NCBI GenBank assembly: GCA_963734185.1
Contig: CAVTGA010000002.1
Coordinates: 372,001 to 436,000, forward strand
Origin: PALSA-894 sp963734185
Lineage (GTDB): Bacteria > Pseudomonadota > Alphaproteobacteria > Rhizobiales > Xanthobacteraceae
Reading direction: 5' to 3'
Length of the DNA: 64,000 bases
Made by a program: the position numbers and the translations under genes. The notes beneath the pieces were generated by a model. That model saw only the letters and a program-made list of their open reading frames with translations. It ran no database searches and was not told where the DNA came from. Within the stretch, counting starts at the first letter, position 1. Each line of letters starts with the position of its first letter. Shown here piece after piece: positions 16,885 through 24,449 of this stretch.

Positions 16885-17853
16885 ATGGACGCGATCTTCA
16901 ATCAGCTCGCGGCCATTGCGGGCGACGGCTCGACGCAGGTGAGCCTGTTCGTCTTCCTCTCCGCCGCGATCCTTGCCTTCGGCGTGATGGCGGTGATCCA
17001 GGTGCGCATGGCGGTGAAGCGCCGCGCCGCCGGCATCTCCACCGGGCTCGCCGATGCCGCGGCCGATGACCCGCGCTCGCTGCGTTACGCGAGCCGCGTC
17101 GCGGCGCAGCGCCTGCTCGACTACACCACCAAGCATTATTCGAGCGAGAACGCCGGCGCGACCAAGGAACTGCGCCGCCGCCTGATCCAGGCCGGCTATC
17201 TCGACCCGCGCGCGCCGGCGTTCTTCTTCCTGGCGCGCATCGTCACCGCCCTGGCGCTGGCGATCTTGGCCTTCGTCACCGCGCCGATGATCCTGCGCGA
17301 GGACAGCGCCATGCTGTGGCCCTCGGTGTGGGTGCTCGGCCTGTTCGGCTATTTCGGCCCCAGCGTCTATCTCAGCCGGGTCACCGCCGGGCGGCAGACC
17401 GAGCACCGCGTCGGCTTCCCGGATTTCATGGACCTGCTGGTGGTGTGCGCCGATGCGGGGCTCGCCATGGAGGCGGCGCTCGACCGCGTCGGCCGCGAGC
17501 TCAGCGACTCCTACCCGTCGCTGTCCTCGAACATCCACATGACCACGCTGGAGATTCGCGCCGGCCGCACCCTGAGCGAGGCGCTGGAGCACTTCGCCGA
17601 CCGCCTCGGGCTCGAGGAGGGGCGCTCGTTCGCGACCCTGCTGCAGCAGTCCGAGAAGCTCGGCTCGAGCCTGACCGAGGCGTTGCGGGTCTATTCCGAC
17701 GACATGCGCCACAAGCGGCTGTCGCGCGCCGAGGAGAAGGCCTACAGCCTGCCGGCCAAGCTCTCGGTCCCGCTCACGCTGTGCGTGTTCCCGGTGGTGA
17801 TCATCGTCATCCTGCTGCCGGTCTATGTGCGGGTGCGGTACGGCATTTATTGA
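16885..17853 (+). CDS. tadC: Pilus inner-membrane platform protein TadC
   Basis: A 322-residue GspF-family partner of TadB with helices near residues 20-42, 115-160 and 290-315. The GspF domain has FPDFMDLLVVCADAGLAMEAA and FATLLQQSEKLGSSLTEALR. It is tightly packed behind tadB. The 165-base gap to tadD holds no gene and no obvious signal beyond a short A/T-rich AAAATTAACC stretch. Confidence 0.92.
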   Translation: MDAIFNQLAAIAGDGSTQVSLFVFLSAAILAFGVMAVIQVRMAVKRRAAGISTGLADAAADDPRSLRYASRVAAQRLLDYTTKHYSSENAGATKELRRRLIQAGYLDPRAPAFFFLARIVTALALAILAFVTAPMILREDSAMLWPSVWVLGLFGYFGPSVYLSRVTAGRQTEHRVGFPDFMDLLVVCADAGLAMEAALDRVGRELSDSYPSLSSNIHMTTLEIRAGRTLSEALEHFADRLGLEEGRSFATLLQQSEKLGSSLTEALRVYSDDMRHKRLSRAEEKAYSLPAKLSVPLTLCVFPVVIIVILLPVYVRVRYGIY

Positions 17854-18018
17854 GCAATGACATTGGGTTAGCCCCCTGCCCCGACGTGGGACGGGAACCA
17901 GGCACCAGAAAATTAACCATCCCGGCCTACCGTGCGGGGGTCAACTGCGCGGCCGCCAGGGGCAACTGGTGCGCGGACTGACGCGTAGCGCCTGAATCCA
18001 ACGCCTGGATTTGCATCG

Positions 18019-18624
18019 ATGACCGCTGTGGTTCGCGTCATTGTCGTTTCGGCCGCGTGCGTGCTCGGCCTCACCGGCTGCGAGTTGTGGTCGAAATGGA
18101 ACGAGCGCAACGCCGCGCAGACGCAAACCGAGCCCGCTCCCGACGCCACGCCGACCGGCTCGGTCACCGCCGACAAAGCCGACCCCTCCGGGTTCTTCAC
18201 CAAGCCGACCGCCCACGCCGCAGCGGTGAACGACGCCCTGCTCGGCAGCGACCCAGGCGATGACCTGAGCCTCGGCAAGCGTCACTACAAGGAGCAGAAC
18301 TACGGGCTCGCCGAGAAGCACTACCGCCGCGCGGTGGAGAAGCTGCCGAGCGACGGCGAAGCCTGGCTCGGCCTGGCCGCCTCCTACGACCGGCTGCGCC
18401 GCTTCGACCTCGCCGACCGCGCCTACGGCGAAGCGCTGCGGGTGCTCGGCCCCTTGCCCGAGGTGCTCAACAACCAGGGTTATTCCTACCTGCTGCGCGG
18501 CGACCACCGCCGCGCCCGCGCCAAGCTCGCCGAAGCGCAGGCCAAGGATCCCGACAACCCCTTCATCCAGAATAATCTGGTGCTGGTGGAGGTGAGCGAG
18601 CGCAAGGCCAAGGGCTTGCGCTAG
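18019..18624 (+). CDS. tadD: TPR lipoprotein TadD
   Basis: A 201-residue lipoprotein. The signal peptide ends at lipobox LTGC (about residue 21), a low-complexity Thr/Pro/Ala linker follows, then two to three tetratricopeptide repeats (about residues 85-185; NYGLAEKHYRRAVEKLPSD and FDLADRAYGEALRV). TadD proteins stabilise or target the outer-membrane secretin. It is the last gene of the pilus locus and is followed by a terminator-like hairpin. Confidence 0.88.
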   Translation: MTAVVRVIVVSAACVLGLTGCELWSKWNERNAAQTQTEPAPDATPTGSVTADKADPSGFFTKPTAHAAAVNDALLGSDPGDDLSLGKRHYKEQNYGLAEKHYRRAVEKLPSDGEAWLGLAASYDRLRRFDLADRAYGEALRVLGPLPEVLNNQGYSYLLRGDHRRARAKLAEAQAKDPDNPFIQNNLVLVEVSERKAKGLR

Positions 18625-18642
18625 ATTTTCCGCTATTGTGCG

Positions 18643-18677
18643 GCGCAGCATCGCGGCTGCGCAATGTTTGAATTTTT
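18643..18677 (+). terminator. Rho-independent-like terminator after tadD
   Basis: A perfect 7-bp stem GCGCAGC/GCTGCGC (18643-18649, 18656-18662) with a six-base loop is followed by a T-rich run ending TTTGAATTTTTG. It lies 18 bases after the tadD stop, fitting the end of the pilus transcript. Confidence 0.5.
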
Positions 18678-18842
18678 GACGGTCTTCGCCGGTTCGGACT
18701 GATCCCGAGGGTATGTCCTCAAAGGCATGCGGCGATCCGCTCGCCGTCCTCACGAAATCGCGATCCACTTCAGCTTCGAATGCGTCTAAGCTCGCCCCCA
18801 TCGTGCGGGCGATCGTCACCTAAGCACTTTCAATCCAGCTTC

Positions 18843-18862
18843 GCGCATTCGGCGGAATGCGC
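18843..18862 (+). promoter_or_regulatory. Perfect hairpin in the leader of the molybdoenzyme/sox operon
   Basis: GCGCATTC, GGCG, GAATGCGC forms an 8-bp perfect stem with a four-base loop, 39 bases before the first gene of the operon. No U-run follows, so it is not a classical terminator. It could be an operator palindrome or an RNA stability element. The rest of the 277-base gap (18625-18901) shows no gene. Confidence 0.35.
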
Positions 18863-18901
18863 GGGCTGCCGTCGCTCGGCTTCGTCTAGGGAGAGGAAGA
18901 A

Positions 18902-19351
18902 ATGCTAACTCTTTCCATCAATGGAACGACACACAATGTTGACGTCGACCCGGCCACCCCCCTGTTGTGGGTCATCCGGGAGCAGGTCGGGCTGACCGGC
19001 ACCAAATACGGTTGCGGCATCGCGCAATGCGGCGCCTGCACGGTTCATATCGACGGACAGGCGGTGCGCTCCTGCTCGACGCAGGCGAGCGACGCGGTCG
19101 GCAAGAAGATCACCACGATCGAAGGCCTCGCCCAGGACGGCAAGCTCACCAAGGTGCAGCAGGCCTGGGTCGATCATGACGTGCCGCAATGCGGTTACTG
19201 CCAGTGCGGGATGATCATGGCGGTCTCGGCGCTGCTGCGGGACAAGCCGAAGCCGACCGACAAGGACATCGACGACACGATCACCAACATCTGTCGATGC
19301 GGCACCTTCCAGCAAGTGCGCGCGGCGATCCACGCCGCGGCGAACGCGTGA
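18902..19351 (+). CDS. 2Fe-2S subunit of isoquinoline 1-oxidoreductase-type molybdenum hydroxylase
   Basis: A 149-residue electron-transfer subunit with two [2Fe-2S] sites. The N-terminal plant-ferredoxin-type motif is YGCGIAQCGACTVHIDG plus a later Cys in RSCSTQ. The C-terminal motif CGYCQCGM...CRCG belongs to the four-helix domain of xanthine oxidase-family enzymes. It passes electrons from the molybdenum subunit encoded next to the downstream cytochrome c. It has no export signal of its own and probably travels with the Tat-exported partner. An AGGGAGAGGA lies just before the ATG. Confidence 0.9.
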   Translation: MLTLSINGTTHNVDVDPATPLLWVIREQVGLTGTKYGCGIAQCGACTVHIDGQAVRSCSTQASDAVGKKITTIEGLAQDGKLTKVQQAWVDHDVPQCGYCQCGMIMAVSALLRDKPKPTDKDIDDTITNICRCGTFQQVRAAIHAAANA

Positions 19352-19362
19352 AGGAGGGGACC

Positions 19363-21543
19363 ATGAATTTCGTTCCGAAGATGAATCGCCGCTCCTTCGT
19401 CGTGGGCAGCGCCGCCGCCGGCGGCGGCCTCGCGCTCGGCATCGGCCTGCCGCTCGATAGCGCCAGCGCCCAAGCCGCTACGCCCGAGCTCGGCGTCTGG
19501 GTCGTGGTCAAGCCCGACGATAGCGTCGTGGTACGCATGGTGCGCGCCGAGATGGGCCAGGGCACCGTCACGGGCATTGCCCAGCTCATCGCCGAAGAGC
19601 TCGAAGCCGACTGGTCCAAGGTCTCCTACGAACATGCGCCACCCAGCGAGAGCGTGAAGCGCAAGCGTCCGTGGGGCTCGTACTCGACCGGCGGCAGCCG
19701 CGGCATCCGCGAGTCGCACGAATACGTGCGTCAGGGCGGCGCCGCCGCCCGGATGATGCTGCTCCAGGCCGCCGCGAACCAGTGGAACGTGCCGGTCGGC
19801 GAAGTCAGCGCCGCCAACGGCATCATCACCCACCGCGCGTCGAACCGCACGGTGAGCTACGGCAAGGTGGCGGAAGCCGCCTCCAAGCTCCCGGTGCCGG
19901 AGAAGCCCGCGCTGAAAGACCCGAAGGACTGGAAGATCGCCGGCAAGCCGATCAAGCGGTTCAAGACCGTCGACAAGGTGACCGGCCGGCAAGTCTACGG
20001 CGCCGACCTGAAGCTGCCCGGCATGCTCAACGCCGCGATCAAGGAATCGCCGGTGTTCGGCGGCAAGGTGAAGAGCTTCGACGCCGCCAAAGTCGCCAAC
20101 ATGAAAGGCGTCAAGAAGGTCGTCCAGGTCGGCGACACCGGCGTGGCGGTGGTGGCCGACACCTGGTGGCAGGCCAAGAGCGCGCTCGACGCGCTGCCGA
20201 TCACCTGGGACGAGGGACCGAACAACAAGGTCTCGAGCGCCTCGATCGCCGAGATGCTCAAGGCCGGGCTCGACGCCGAACAGGCTTTCGTCGGCAACCA
20301 GAACGGCGACGCGAAGGCCGCAATCGCGAGCGCGGCAAAGAAGGTCGAGGCCGTCTACGCCTATCCGTATCAGAACCACGTCTGCATGGAGCCGATGAAC
20401 GCCACCGCGCGCTTCACGGCCGACAAGTGCGAGGTGTGGGTTCCGACGCAGGACGGCGAGGCATCGTTCGCGGCGACGCTCGCCGCATCGGGCCTGCCGG
20501 CCGACAAGTGCGAAGTGCACCAGGTCGACCTCGGCGGCGGCTTCGGCCGGCGCGGCGCATTCCAGGACTACGTGCACCAGGCGGTCAACATCGCCAAGCA
20601 GATGCCCGGCACGCCGATCAAGCTGCTCTACTCGCGCGAAGAAGACATGGCGCAGGGCCGGTTCCACCCGGTCATGCAGTGCAAGCTGGTGGGCGCGCTC
20701 GACAAGGACAACAACCTGACCGGATTGCACCTGCGGCTCTCCGGGCAGTCGATCCTGGCCGCGGTGCGTCCGCAGATCGTGGAGCAGGACAAAGGGCGCG
20801 ACCCGCTCGCGTTCCAGGGCCTGTTCCACACCGGCGAGCATTCGTTCAGCTACACCATCCCGAACCTGCTGATCGACCACGCCATGCGCAACCCGCACGT
20901 CCCGCCGGGCTTCTGGCGCGGCGTGAACATCAACCAGAACTGCATCTTCCTCGAATGCTTCATGGACGAGCTTGCGCTTGCGGCAAACCAGGACGCGCTC
21001 GAGTTCCGCCGCAAGCTGCTCGCCCAGCACCCGCGCAACCTCGCGGTGCTCAACGCCGTGGCCGAGAAGATCGGCTGGGGCAAGCCGGCGCCGCAGGGCA
21101 TCCATCGCGGGCTCGCGCACATGAAGGCGTTCAACGCCTATGTGGCGGCGGCGGCGGAAGTCTCCGTCACCGGCGACAAGCTGAAGGTGCACCGCATCGT
21201 CGCGGCGACCGACCCGACCTACGCCGTCAACCCGGCGCAGATCGACCGGCAGGTGGCGGGCTCGTTCGTCTACGGCCTGTCGGCGCTGTTCTACCAGGAA
21301 TGCACCGTCAAGGACGGCCGCATGGTGGAGCTCAACTTCGACACCTACGATTCCATGCGGATCGCCCAGATGCCGAAGGTCGAGTCGATCATCATGCCGA
21401 GCGGCGGCACTGGACCGTGGGGCGGCATCGGCGAACCGACCATCTGCGTGGCGGCGCCGGCGGTGCTCAACGCTTACTTCCGCGCGACGGGCAAGCGCAT
21501 CCGCTCGTTCCCGCTGAAGAACCACAACGTCGAGATGGCCTGA
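19363..21543 (+). CDS. Molybdopterin-binding subunit of isoquinoline 1-oxidoreductase-type hydroxylase (Tat-exported)
   Basis: A 726-residue catalytic subunit of the xanthine dehydrogenase superfamily, aldehyde oxidase/IorB type. The Tat signal MNRRSFVVGSAAAGGG marks a periplasmic enzyme. Molybdopterin-binding landmarks include EMGQGTVTGIAQ, GSYSTGGSRGIRES, DLGGGFGRRG and the C-terminal GGTGPWGGIGEPT, whose Glu is in the position of the catalytic base. An AAGGAGGGG lies four bases before the ATG. The substrate is unknown. Context with cytochrome c, FCSD and Sox proteins suggests a redox role in sulfur metabolism, but aldehydes or N-heterocycles are alternatives. Confidence 0.88.
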   Translation: MNFVPKMNRRSFVVGSAAAGGGLALGIGLPLDSASAQAATPELGVWVVVKPDDSVVVRMVRAEMGQGTVTGIAQLIAEELEADWSKVSYEHAPPSESVKRKRPWGSYSTGGSRGIRESHEYVRQGGAAARMMLLQAAANQWNVPVGEVSAANGIITHRASNRTVSYGKVAEAASKLPVPEKPALKDPKDWKIAGKPIKRFKTVDKVTGRQVYGADLKLPGMLNAAIKESPVFGGKVKSFDAAKVANMKGVKKVVQVGDTGVAVVADTWWQAKSALDALPITWDEGPNNKVSSASIAEMLKAGLDAEQAFVGNQNGDAKAAIASAAKKVEAVYAYPYQNHVCMEPMNATARFTADKCEVWVPTQDGEASFAATLAASGLPADKCEVHQVDLGGGFGRRGAFQDYVHQAVNIAKQMPGTPIKLLYSREEDMAQGRFHPVMQCKLVGALDKDNNLTGLHLRLSGQSILAAVRPQIVEQDKGRDPLAFQGLFHTGEHSFSYTIPNLLIDHAMRNPHVPPGFWRGVNINQNCIFLECFMDELALAANQDALEFRRKLLAQHPRNLAVLNAVAEKIGWGKPAPQGIHRGLAHMKAFNAYVAAAAEVSVTGDKLKVHRIVAATDPTYAVNPAQIDRQVAGSFVYGLSALFYQECTVKDGRMVELNFDTYDSMRIAQMPKVESIIMPSGGTGPWGGIGEPTICVAAPAVLNAYFRATGKRIRSFPLKNHNVEMA

Positions 21544-21597
21544 CACATCCGGGGCGGCGGTGCGCAAGCCGCCGCCCCTTCCATTGGAACAACCGAC

Positions 21598-21897
21598 ATG
21601 ACTGCGACGCGCATTCTCGTCGCCAGCATGCTCGCTTTAGCCGTCACCGGCGCCGCGACGGCCGCATCTTTGGATGCCCCGGCCGGGGCGGCGGCGTGCT
21701 CGGGCTGCCATGCGGCAAGCGCGCAGGTGGAGACGCCGGTGCCGCGGATCGCGGGCCGCCCGGCCGCCGAGACCGTCGCCGCCATGCAGGCGTTCAAGGC
21801 CGGACAGCGCAATCCGACCGTGATGGACCGCATCGCCAAGGGCTTCACCGACGACGAGATCCGCGCCATCGCCGCCTGGTATGCGGCGCAGAAATAG
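21598..21897 (+). CDS. Small monohaem c-type cytochrome
   Basis: A 99-residue exported cytochrome c. The signal peptide ends about TAA-SLD, the haem motif CSGCH follows at about residues 38-42, and a Met-containing VMDRIAKGFTDDEI segment provides the probable axial Met. It resembles SoxE/FccA-like single-haem domains and precedes the FCSD flavin subunit, so it is the likely electron acceptor of that enzyme and perhaps of the molybdoenzyme. Confidence 0.85.
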   Translation: MTATRILVASMLALAVTGAATAASLDAPAGAAACSGCHAASAQVETPVPRIAGRPAAETVAAMQAFKAGQRNPTVMDRIAKGFTDDEIRAIAAWYAAQK

Positions 21898-21908
21898 GGC
21901 GCTCGGCC

Positions 21909-23204
21909 ATGACGTACATCAGCCGCCGCAAACTGCTCACGGGTGTCGCCGCTGCGGCACTGCCGCTGCCGGGCTCGATCCAGTCCTTGGCCCAGGGGCC
22001 GGCCGTGCTCACGACGCCGCGCACCGGTCAGCGCGTCGTGGTGGTCGGCGGCGGCTTTGCCGGCGCGACCTGCGCGCGCGCGCTGACCCAGGGCATTCCG
22101 ACCCTGTCGGTCACCCTGGTCGAAGCCAACCCGACGTTCACCGCCTGCCCGTTCAGCAACACGGTGATCGGCGGCCTGCGCCCGTTGCGCGCCCAGCAGT
22201 TCAATTACGAGAAGGTGGCCGCCGACGGCGTGACGCTGGCGTTCGTGCCGGCGACCGCGGTCGACGCGCAGGTGCGCGCCGTGACGCTCGCCAACGGCAC
22301 GCGGCTCCCTTACGACCGGCTGGTGCTGGCGCCCGGCATCGACATCCGCTGGGACGGCCTGCCCGGCTACACCGAGGCCGCGGCCGAGACCATGCCGCAT
22401 GCTTGGCGTGCCGGCGAGCAGACCGCATTGTTGCGCCGCCAGCTCGAGGCGATGCCGGACGGCGGCACCGTGGTGATGTCGGCGCCCGCCAACCCGTTCC
22501 GCTGCCCGCCCGGGCCTTACGAGCGGGCGAGCCTGATCGCCCACTATCTCAAGACGACGAAGCCGCGCTCCAAGCTGATCCTGCTCGACGCCAAGGACGC
22601 CTTCTCCAAGCAGCGGCTGTTCCAGAACGCGTGGAAGGAGCTCTATCCCGACACCATCGAATGGGTGTCGCTCTCCAAAGGCGGCAAGGTCACTTCGGTC
22701 GACGTCGCCACGAAGACGCTGGTCACCGATTTCGGCAACCACAAGGCCGACGTCGCCAACGTGATCCCACCGCAGAAGGCCGGCCGCATCGCCGAGCTTG
22801 CGGGCGTCGCCGATCGCTCCGGTTGGTGTCCGGTCGACGCCGTCACGTTCGAGTCGAAGCTCGTGCCCGGCATCCACGTGATCGGCGACGCCGCCATCAT
22901 GGGCGCGATGCCGAAGTCGGCCTTCGCGGCGAACTCACAGGCCAAGGTGTGCGCGGCGGCGATCGCCAGGCTGCTCAAGGGCGAGAAGCCGGACGAGCCG
23001 CGGCTGATCAACACCTGTTACAGCCTGATCGCGCCCGACTACGGCATCACGGTCGCGGGTGCCTACAAGCCGACCAACGGCGTGCTCGCCGACGCCGAAG
23101 GCGGTGGGGTGAGCCCGATCGACGCGCCGCGCGCCACTCGTGCGCTCGAAGCGACGTTCGCCGAGGCCTGGTTCAAGACGATCACGAGCGAGGTGTTCGG
23201 CTGA
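21909..23204 (+). CDS. fccB: Flavocytochrome c sulfide dehydrogenase, flavin subunit (SoxF/FccB type)
   Basis: A 431-residue periplasmic flavoprotein oxidising sulfide. The Tat-like signal is ISRRKLLTGVAAAALPLP. The FAD Rossmann motif VVVVGGGFAGATCA is followed by the conserved redox-active cysteine context TACPFSNTVIGG. A second cysteine lies in DRSGWCPVDAVTFES, the pair that contacts the flavin in this family. IHVIGDAAIMGAMPKSAFAANSQAK is the second FAD-binding segment, and an FCSD C-terminal domain follows. The cytochrome partner is encoded immediately upstream. Its stop overlaps the soxX start region. Confidence 0.9.
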   Translation: MTYISRRKLLTGVAAAALPLPGSIQSLAQGPAVLTTPRTGQRVVVVGGGFAGATCARALTQGIPTLSVTLVEANPTFTACPFSNTVIGGLRPLRAQQFNYEKVAADGVTLAFVPATAVDAQVRAVTLANGTRLPYDRLVLAPGIDIRWDGLPGYTEAAAETMPHAWRAGEQTALLRRQLEAMPDGGTVVMSAPANPFRCPPGPYERASLIAHYLKTTKPRSKLILLDAKDAFSKQRLFQNAWKELYPDTIEWVSLSKGGKVTSVDVATKTLVTDFGNHKADVANVIPPQKAGRIAELAGVADRSGWCPVDAVTFESKLVPGIHVIGDAAIMGAMPKSAFAANSQAKVCAAAIARLLKGEKPDEPRLINTCYSLIAPDYGITVAGAYKPTNGVLADAEGGGVSPIDAPRATRALEATFAEAWFKTITSEVFG

Positions 23205-23650
23205 AGCGAAGCGCTGCCCTTGCCGCGGTTGTGTTGTGGCTTGGCGCCGGCACGGCCGGGGGTCAGGACGGGCTTCGTCCCTACACGGTGGTCGGCGACG
23301 CGATCCCGGCTTCGCTCACCGGATCGCCCGGCGACCCGGAGCGTGGAGGCAAGATCGTCGCCAACCGGCAGGTCGGCCTCTGCCTGTTGTGCCATTCGGG
23401 GCCGTTCCCGCAGGAGCGGTTCCAGGGCACCATGGCGCCGGATCTGAAAGGGGCCGGCGCGCGTTCTACGGAAGGACAGTTGCGCTTGCGCATCGTGGAT
23501 GGGAGCCGCATCAATCCGGAGACCATCATGCCGCCGTATTACCGGGTGGACGGCCTTGCCCGCGTGGCGCCAAACTTCCGTGGCAAGACGATTCTGACCG
23601 CGGAACAGATCGAGGACGTGGTGAGCTATCTGATGACGCTGAAGGACTAG
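23201..23650 (+). CDS. soxX: SoxX monohaem cytochrome c of the thiosulfate-oxidising complex
   Basis: A protein of about 149 residues, half of the SoxAX cytochrome that couples thiosulfate to SoxYZ. One haem motif, GLCLLCHSG, lies at about residues 62-70. The SoxX-typical GARSTEGQLRLRIVDGSRIN and ETIMPPYYR follow. No ATG, GTG or TTG gives a signal peptide. The CTG at 23201, which overlaps the fccB stop as CTGA, yields a good Sec leader (LKRSAALAAVVLWLGAG) and sits behind a GAGG. I take it as the start with caution. A GTG about ten codons further in would shorten the leader. Confidence 0.85.
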   Translation: MKRSAALAAVVLWLGAGTAGGQDGLRPYTVVGDAIPASLTGSPGDPERGGKIVANRQVGLCLLCHSGPFPQERFQGTMAPDLKGAGARSTEGQLRLRIVDGSRINPETIMPPYYRVDGLARVAPNFRGKTILTAEQIEDVVSYLMTLKD

Positions 23651-23652
23651 CT

Positions 23653-24126
23653 ATGGACTTACCCAATATCACTCGGCGCGAGGCGCTGATCGTCGGTGGG
23701 CTGGCGGTTGCCGGCGTGGCGTCCGTTGCGCCCGAGCCCGCCGCCGCCAACACGCCGGGGCAGATGGAAAATGCGATCCGCAGCGTGATCGGCGAGGCCG
23801 AGGTGCGCCAAGGCCGGGTCACGCTCGACCTGCCGCCGCTGGTGGAGAACGGCAACACCGTGCCGATGAGCGTCACGGTCGACAGCCCGATGACACAGGC
23901 CGACCACGTCAAGGCCATCCACGTGTTCAACGAGAAGAACCCGCAGCCCAACGTGGTGAGCATGAAACTCGGCCCGCGCGCCGGAAAGGCGAGCGTGTCG
24001 ACACGCGTCCGTCTCGCCGGAACGCAGAAGGTCACCGCGATCGCCGAGATGTCGGACGGCAGCTACTGGTCGGACAGCCAGGAGGTGATCGTCACGCTCG
24101 CGGCCTGCCTCGAGGAGCTGATCTGA
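23653..24126 (+). CDS. soxY: SoxY sulfur-carrier subunit with divergent C-terminus
   Basis: A 157-residue Tat-exported protein (ITRREALIVGGLAVAG) of the SoxY family with the immunoglobulin-like SoxY fold. It pairs with SoxZ to carry sulfur intermediates on a C-terminal cysteine. Canonical SoxY ends in GGCGG. Here the end reads VIVTLAACLEELI, so the cysteine is kept but the flexible glycine arm is replaced and extended by five residues. This may be a carrier variant. It starts two bases after the soxX stop and overlaps soxZ by one base. Confidence 0.85.
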   Translation: MDLPNITRREALIVGGLAVAGVASVAPEPAAANTPGQMENAIRSVIGEAEVRQGRVTLDLPPLVENGNTVPMSVTVDSPMTQADHVKAIHVFNEKNPQPNVVSMKLGPRAGKASVSTRVRLAGTQKVTAIAEMSDGSYWSDSQEVIVTLAACLEELI

Positions 24127-24449
24127 TGAGCGCGCGCGCCCTGATCAACGTGCCCAAGAGCGCCAAGCGCGGCGCGGTGATCGAGATCAAGACGCTGATC
24201 TCGCACGTGATGGAGACCGGCTACCGCCACACCAATACCGGGCAGGTGATCCCGCGCGACATCATCACGTCGTTCTCGTGCAAGTACAACGGCGAGGAGA
24301 TTTTCGCGACCACGCTCTACCCGGCGATCGCCGCCAACCCGTTCGTGACCTTCCACACCGTCGCGAGCGAGAGCGGCACGCTCACGTTTACCTGGACCGG
24401 CGACAACGGGTTCTCGGTGACCGAAGAGGCGAAGATTGTCGTGGCATGA
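24126..24449 (+). CDS. soxZ: SoxZ sulfur-carrier partner
   Basis: A 107-residue SoxZ with the family's immunoglobulin-like sandwich: KRGAVIEIKTLISHVMETGYR, IPRDIITSFSCKYNG and a C-terminal TWTGDNGFSVTEEAKI. There is no signal peptide, as expected for a protein exported with SoxY. The start overlaps the soxY stop (TGATG), and the end overlaps the probable soxA start, consistent with coupled translation. Confidence 0.92.
   Translation: MSARALINVPKSAKRGAVIEIKTLISHVMETGYRHTNTGQVIPRDIITSFSCKYNGEEIFATTLYPAIAANPFVTFHTVASESGTLTFTWTGDNGFSVTEEAKIVVA

Noticed and set aside
17941..18819. A 292-residue minus-strand frame opposite tadD
   Set aside because: Antisense of a TPR lipoprotein gene with clear lipobox and repeats; no signal of its own.
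19195..21567. A 790-residue minus-strand open frame opposite the molybdopterin subunit gene
   Set aside because: Antisense shadow with low-complexity composition; the plus-strand gene has full family motifs and a perfect Shine-Dalgarno.
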